Below are positions 62,332 to 64,000 of a stretch of DNA of 64,000 bases, one piece after another. A model generated the notes under the pieces. The model was not told where the DNA came from and made no database searches. It saw only the letters and a program-made list of their open reading frames with translations. Source of the stretch: Leifsonia sp. ku-ls (GTDB taxonomy: Bacteria > Actinomycetota > Actinomycetes > Actinomycetales > Microbacteriaceae). Where the stretch lies: NCBI GenBank assembly GCA_003367665.1, contig QKXI01000004.1:124001-188000 (forward strand). Direction: 5' to 3'. The translations under genes and the position numbers were made by a program. Numbering within the stretch: the first letter of the stretch is position 1; every line of letters begins with the position of its first letter.

Positions 62332-64000
62332 CCCGCGCGACCAGGAAAGCGGTGCGTGCGGCCGTCGCGTCGCTCGCCTCGCTCATGCTGCTCGCGCTCG
62401 CCGCGTGCGCGAGCATCCCGGACTCCGGTCCGGTGCGGCAGGGCGCCCCCGTGGCCCAGGTGAACGACCCGCTCGACCTCGACTTCAACCCGTCGCCGCC
62501 GGAGAGAGGCGCGAGCCAGCAGCGGATCGTGCAGGGCTTCATCGACGCCGCGTCCAGCCCGAAGAACAACTTCCAGGTCGCCCGCGAGTACCTCACCAAG
62601 GCGATGGCCGCGAGCTGGAACCCTGACGAGTCGGTCACGGTCGACGACGGCCGCAACCGCACCTACGACGACCAGGGCACGCTGTGGCGCGTCGAGGTGA
62701 CGCCCGTGGCCAACGTGGACGCGGTGGGATCGTTCCACCCGGTTGCGAGCACGGCGCCGGTCGGGCTCAACTACCAGCTGGTGCGCGAGAACGGCGAATG
62801 GCGCATCTCGGTCGCGCCGGACGGGGTGGTGATCGACGATCCCACCTTCCGCGCCGTGTACGCGCAGCAGACGCTGTACTTCTACAGCCCGGGCTGGGCG
62901 TACCTGGTGCCGGACGCGCGCTGGTTCCCCGCCCGCGTCGCCTCCGCGGCGACGCGGGTGGCGAGCGCCCTGCTCGCCGGACCGGCGCCGTGGCTGACGG
63001 GCGCGGTCGCGACCTCGTTCCCGAAGGGCACGCAGCTCGCGGTGCCGTCGGTGACGACGGCGGGCGGCGTCGCGCAGGTCGACCTGAGCTCCGAGGCGGG
63101 CCAGGCCGATGCCGTGCAGCTCCAACGGATGCAGTACCAACTGGAGCAGTCGCTCGGCAGCCTGGCGCAGAGCGTCCAGCTCTCGATCGAGGGGAACGTG
63201 CAGCAGATCCCGTCGCTCGGCGCGTCGGCCCTGCCGCTGCGGAACCCGCCGGTGGACTCGCATCCGTTCGTCTATCGGGGCGATGTCTTCGGGCCGCTGA
63301 ACGGCGACACCGCCAGCGCGCTCAGCGGGATGAGCGACAAGATCGTCGCGCTCCAGCCGATCGCCGTCACGCTGAGCGCCTCACGCGATCAGGCGGCTGT
63401 GCTGTCGGCGGGCGGGGTGTACTCGGTCCGCAAGAGCGGGGAGCCCGCCCGCGTCGACGGCCGGCCGGGGCTGATCGGACCCTCCGTCGACCCGGACGGT
63501 TGGGTGTGGTCGGTGCCCGCCGACGCGCCGCGCGCCATCCAGGTCGCCACCCCGACCGGCGGCGATCCGCACCCGGTGACCGCCAACTGGCCGGGCGCGA
63601 CGTCGATCCTCTCCCTCGCGGTCTCCCGCGACGGCACGCGCATCGCCGCGCTGCTGCGCACGCCGACCGGGTACTCGCTGATGGCGGCGGGCATCGTGCG
63701 CGGCGGCAACGGTTCGCCCACGTCGCTCACCGACCCGATCGAACTCGCCGTGCCGGACGGCACACCGCGGTCGGCGGCGTGGACGAGCGACCTCACCGTC
63801 GCCGTGCTGAGCACCACGGCCGGGCAGGCGACGGTCATCGCCCAGCAGACCGTCGGGGGCGAGCAGACGACCACGGCGGGGCCCGCCGCCGGACGGACCA
63901 TCGTCGGAGCGTCCGGCCTCGCCCCGTACGTGGTCCTGAGCGACGACGGGACGCTGCTGGCGCCCACCGGAACCGGGTGGCAGGCGCAGACCGACAAGGT
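62328..64000 (+). CDS. lpqB: Lipoprotein LpqB, C-terminus cut by window edge
   Basis: Membrane lipoprotein that interacts with MtrB and modulates MtrAB signalling in mycobacteria. 557 complete codons are visible. The signal peptide ends in the lipobox LAAC with Cys27. A GerMN-type domain follows (about 165-320, with [16 protein letters not shown] and QVDLSSEAG), then a beta-propeller-like C-terminal part of which only the beginning is in the window. ATG 62328 overlaps the mtrB stop by four bases. Confidence 0.94.
   Translation, partial: MTRATRKAVRAAVASLASLMLLALAACASIPDSGPVRQGAPVAQVNDPLDLDFNPSPPERGASQQRIVQGFIDAASSPKNNFQVAREYLTKAMAASWNPDESVTVDDGRNRTYDDQGTLWRVEVTPVANVDAVGSFHPVASTAPVGLNYQLVRENGEWRISVAPDGVVIDDPTFRAVYAQQTLYFYSPGWAYLVPDARWFPARVASAATRVASALLAGPAPWLTGAVATSFPKGTQLAVPSVTTAGGVAQVDLSSEAGQADAVQLQRMQYQLEQSLGSLAQSVQLSIEGNVQQIPSLGASALPLRNPPVDSHPFVYRGDVFGPLNGDTASALSGMSDKIVALQPIAVTLSASRDQAAVLSAGGVYSVRKSGEPARVDGRPGLIGPSVDPDGWVWSVPADAPRAIQVATPTGGDPHPVTANWPGATSILSLAVSRDGTRIAALLRTPTGYSLMAAGIVRGGNGSPTSLTDPIELAVPDGTPRSAAWTSDLTVAVLSTTAGQATVIAQQTVGGEQTTTAGPAAGRTIVGASGLAPYVVLSDDGTLLAPTGTGWQAQTDK

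Overview
The window reads as chromosomal DNA of a high-GC Gram-positive actinomycete, most likely Microbacteriaceae (Leifsonia-like); that family-level placement is inference. The supporting markers are a WhiB2-type regulator, a DUF3499 protein, the MtrA-MtrB-LpqB system, dense operons with ATGA/GTGA overlaps, frequent GTG starts and many apparently leaderless genes. I see no rRNA, tRNA, CRISPR array, transposase, integrase or phage gene. No gene-free stretch exceeds 200 bases.

Positions 1-1415: end of a housekeeping unit on the minus strand (purE followed by a LytR-CpsA-Psr glycopolymer transferase cut by the window edge). Positions 1533-39522: a very large surface-polysaccharide locus. It holds an O-acyltransferase, the dTDP-rhamnose genes (rmlDB divergent from rmlCA), a WbbL-like rhamnosyltransferase, a Wzm/Wzt-type ABC exporter, and large two-domain glycosyltransferases. 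Further on are a secreted LGFP-repeat protein, a multi-spanning membrane protein, and one amino-sugar cassette (aminotransferase, SDR, hexapeptide acyltransferase, GT4). A second amino-sugar cassette (Gfo/Idh oxidoreductase, aminotransferase, LpxA-like acyltransferase) sits beside a YbhN-like membrane protein and a GT2. The locus ends with two O-antigen-ligase-like membrane proteins and manA.

Positions 39639-51458: acyl-CoA dehydrogenase, galE, then a block in nearly the order seen in Mycobacterium (Rv3260c to Rv3248c): whiB2, a GT2/membrane fusion, a DUF5719 protein, a zincin-like protein, DUF3499, phosphomannomutase, ahcY and a GNAT. Positions 51460-59825: a cyclase-family protein and a RDD/SpoIIM/DUF58/MoxR/DUF4350/DUF4129 envelope cluster plus a membrane protein with a Q/P-rich repeat tail. 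Positions 60004-64000: mtrA, mtrB and the 5' part of lpqB.

Working together, rml, manA, manB and galE supply nucleotide sugars. The glycosyltransferases build an undecaprenyl-linked polymer, the ABC exporter and polymerase/ligase-like proteins move or extend it, and an LCP protein can attach it to peptidoglycan. The most unusual element is the Gfo/Idh-DegT-LpxA-like trio at 30818-33707. It has the gene content of the gnnA-gnnB-lpxA route to 3-N-acylated UDP-GlcNAc known from Gram-negative lipid A, here in a Gram-positive background.
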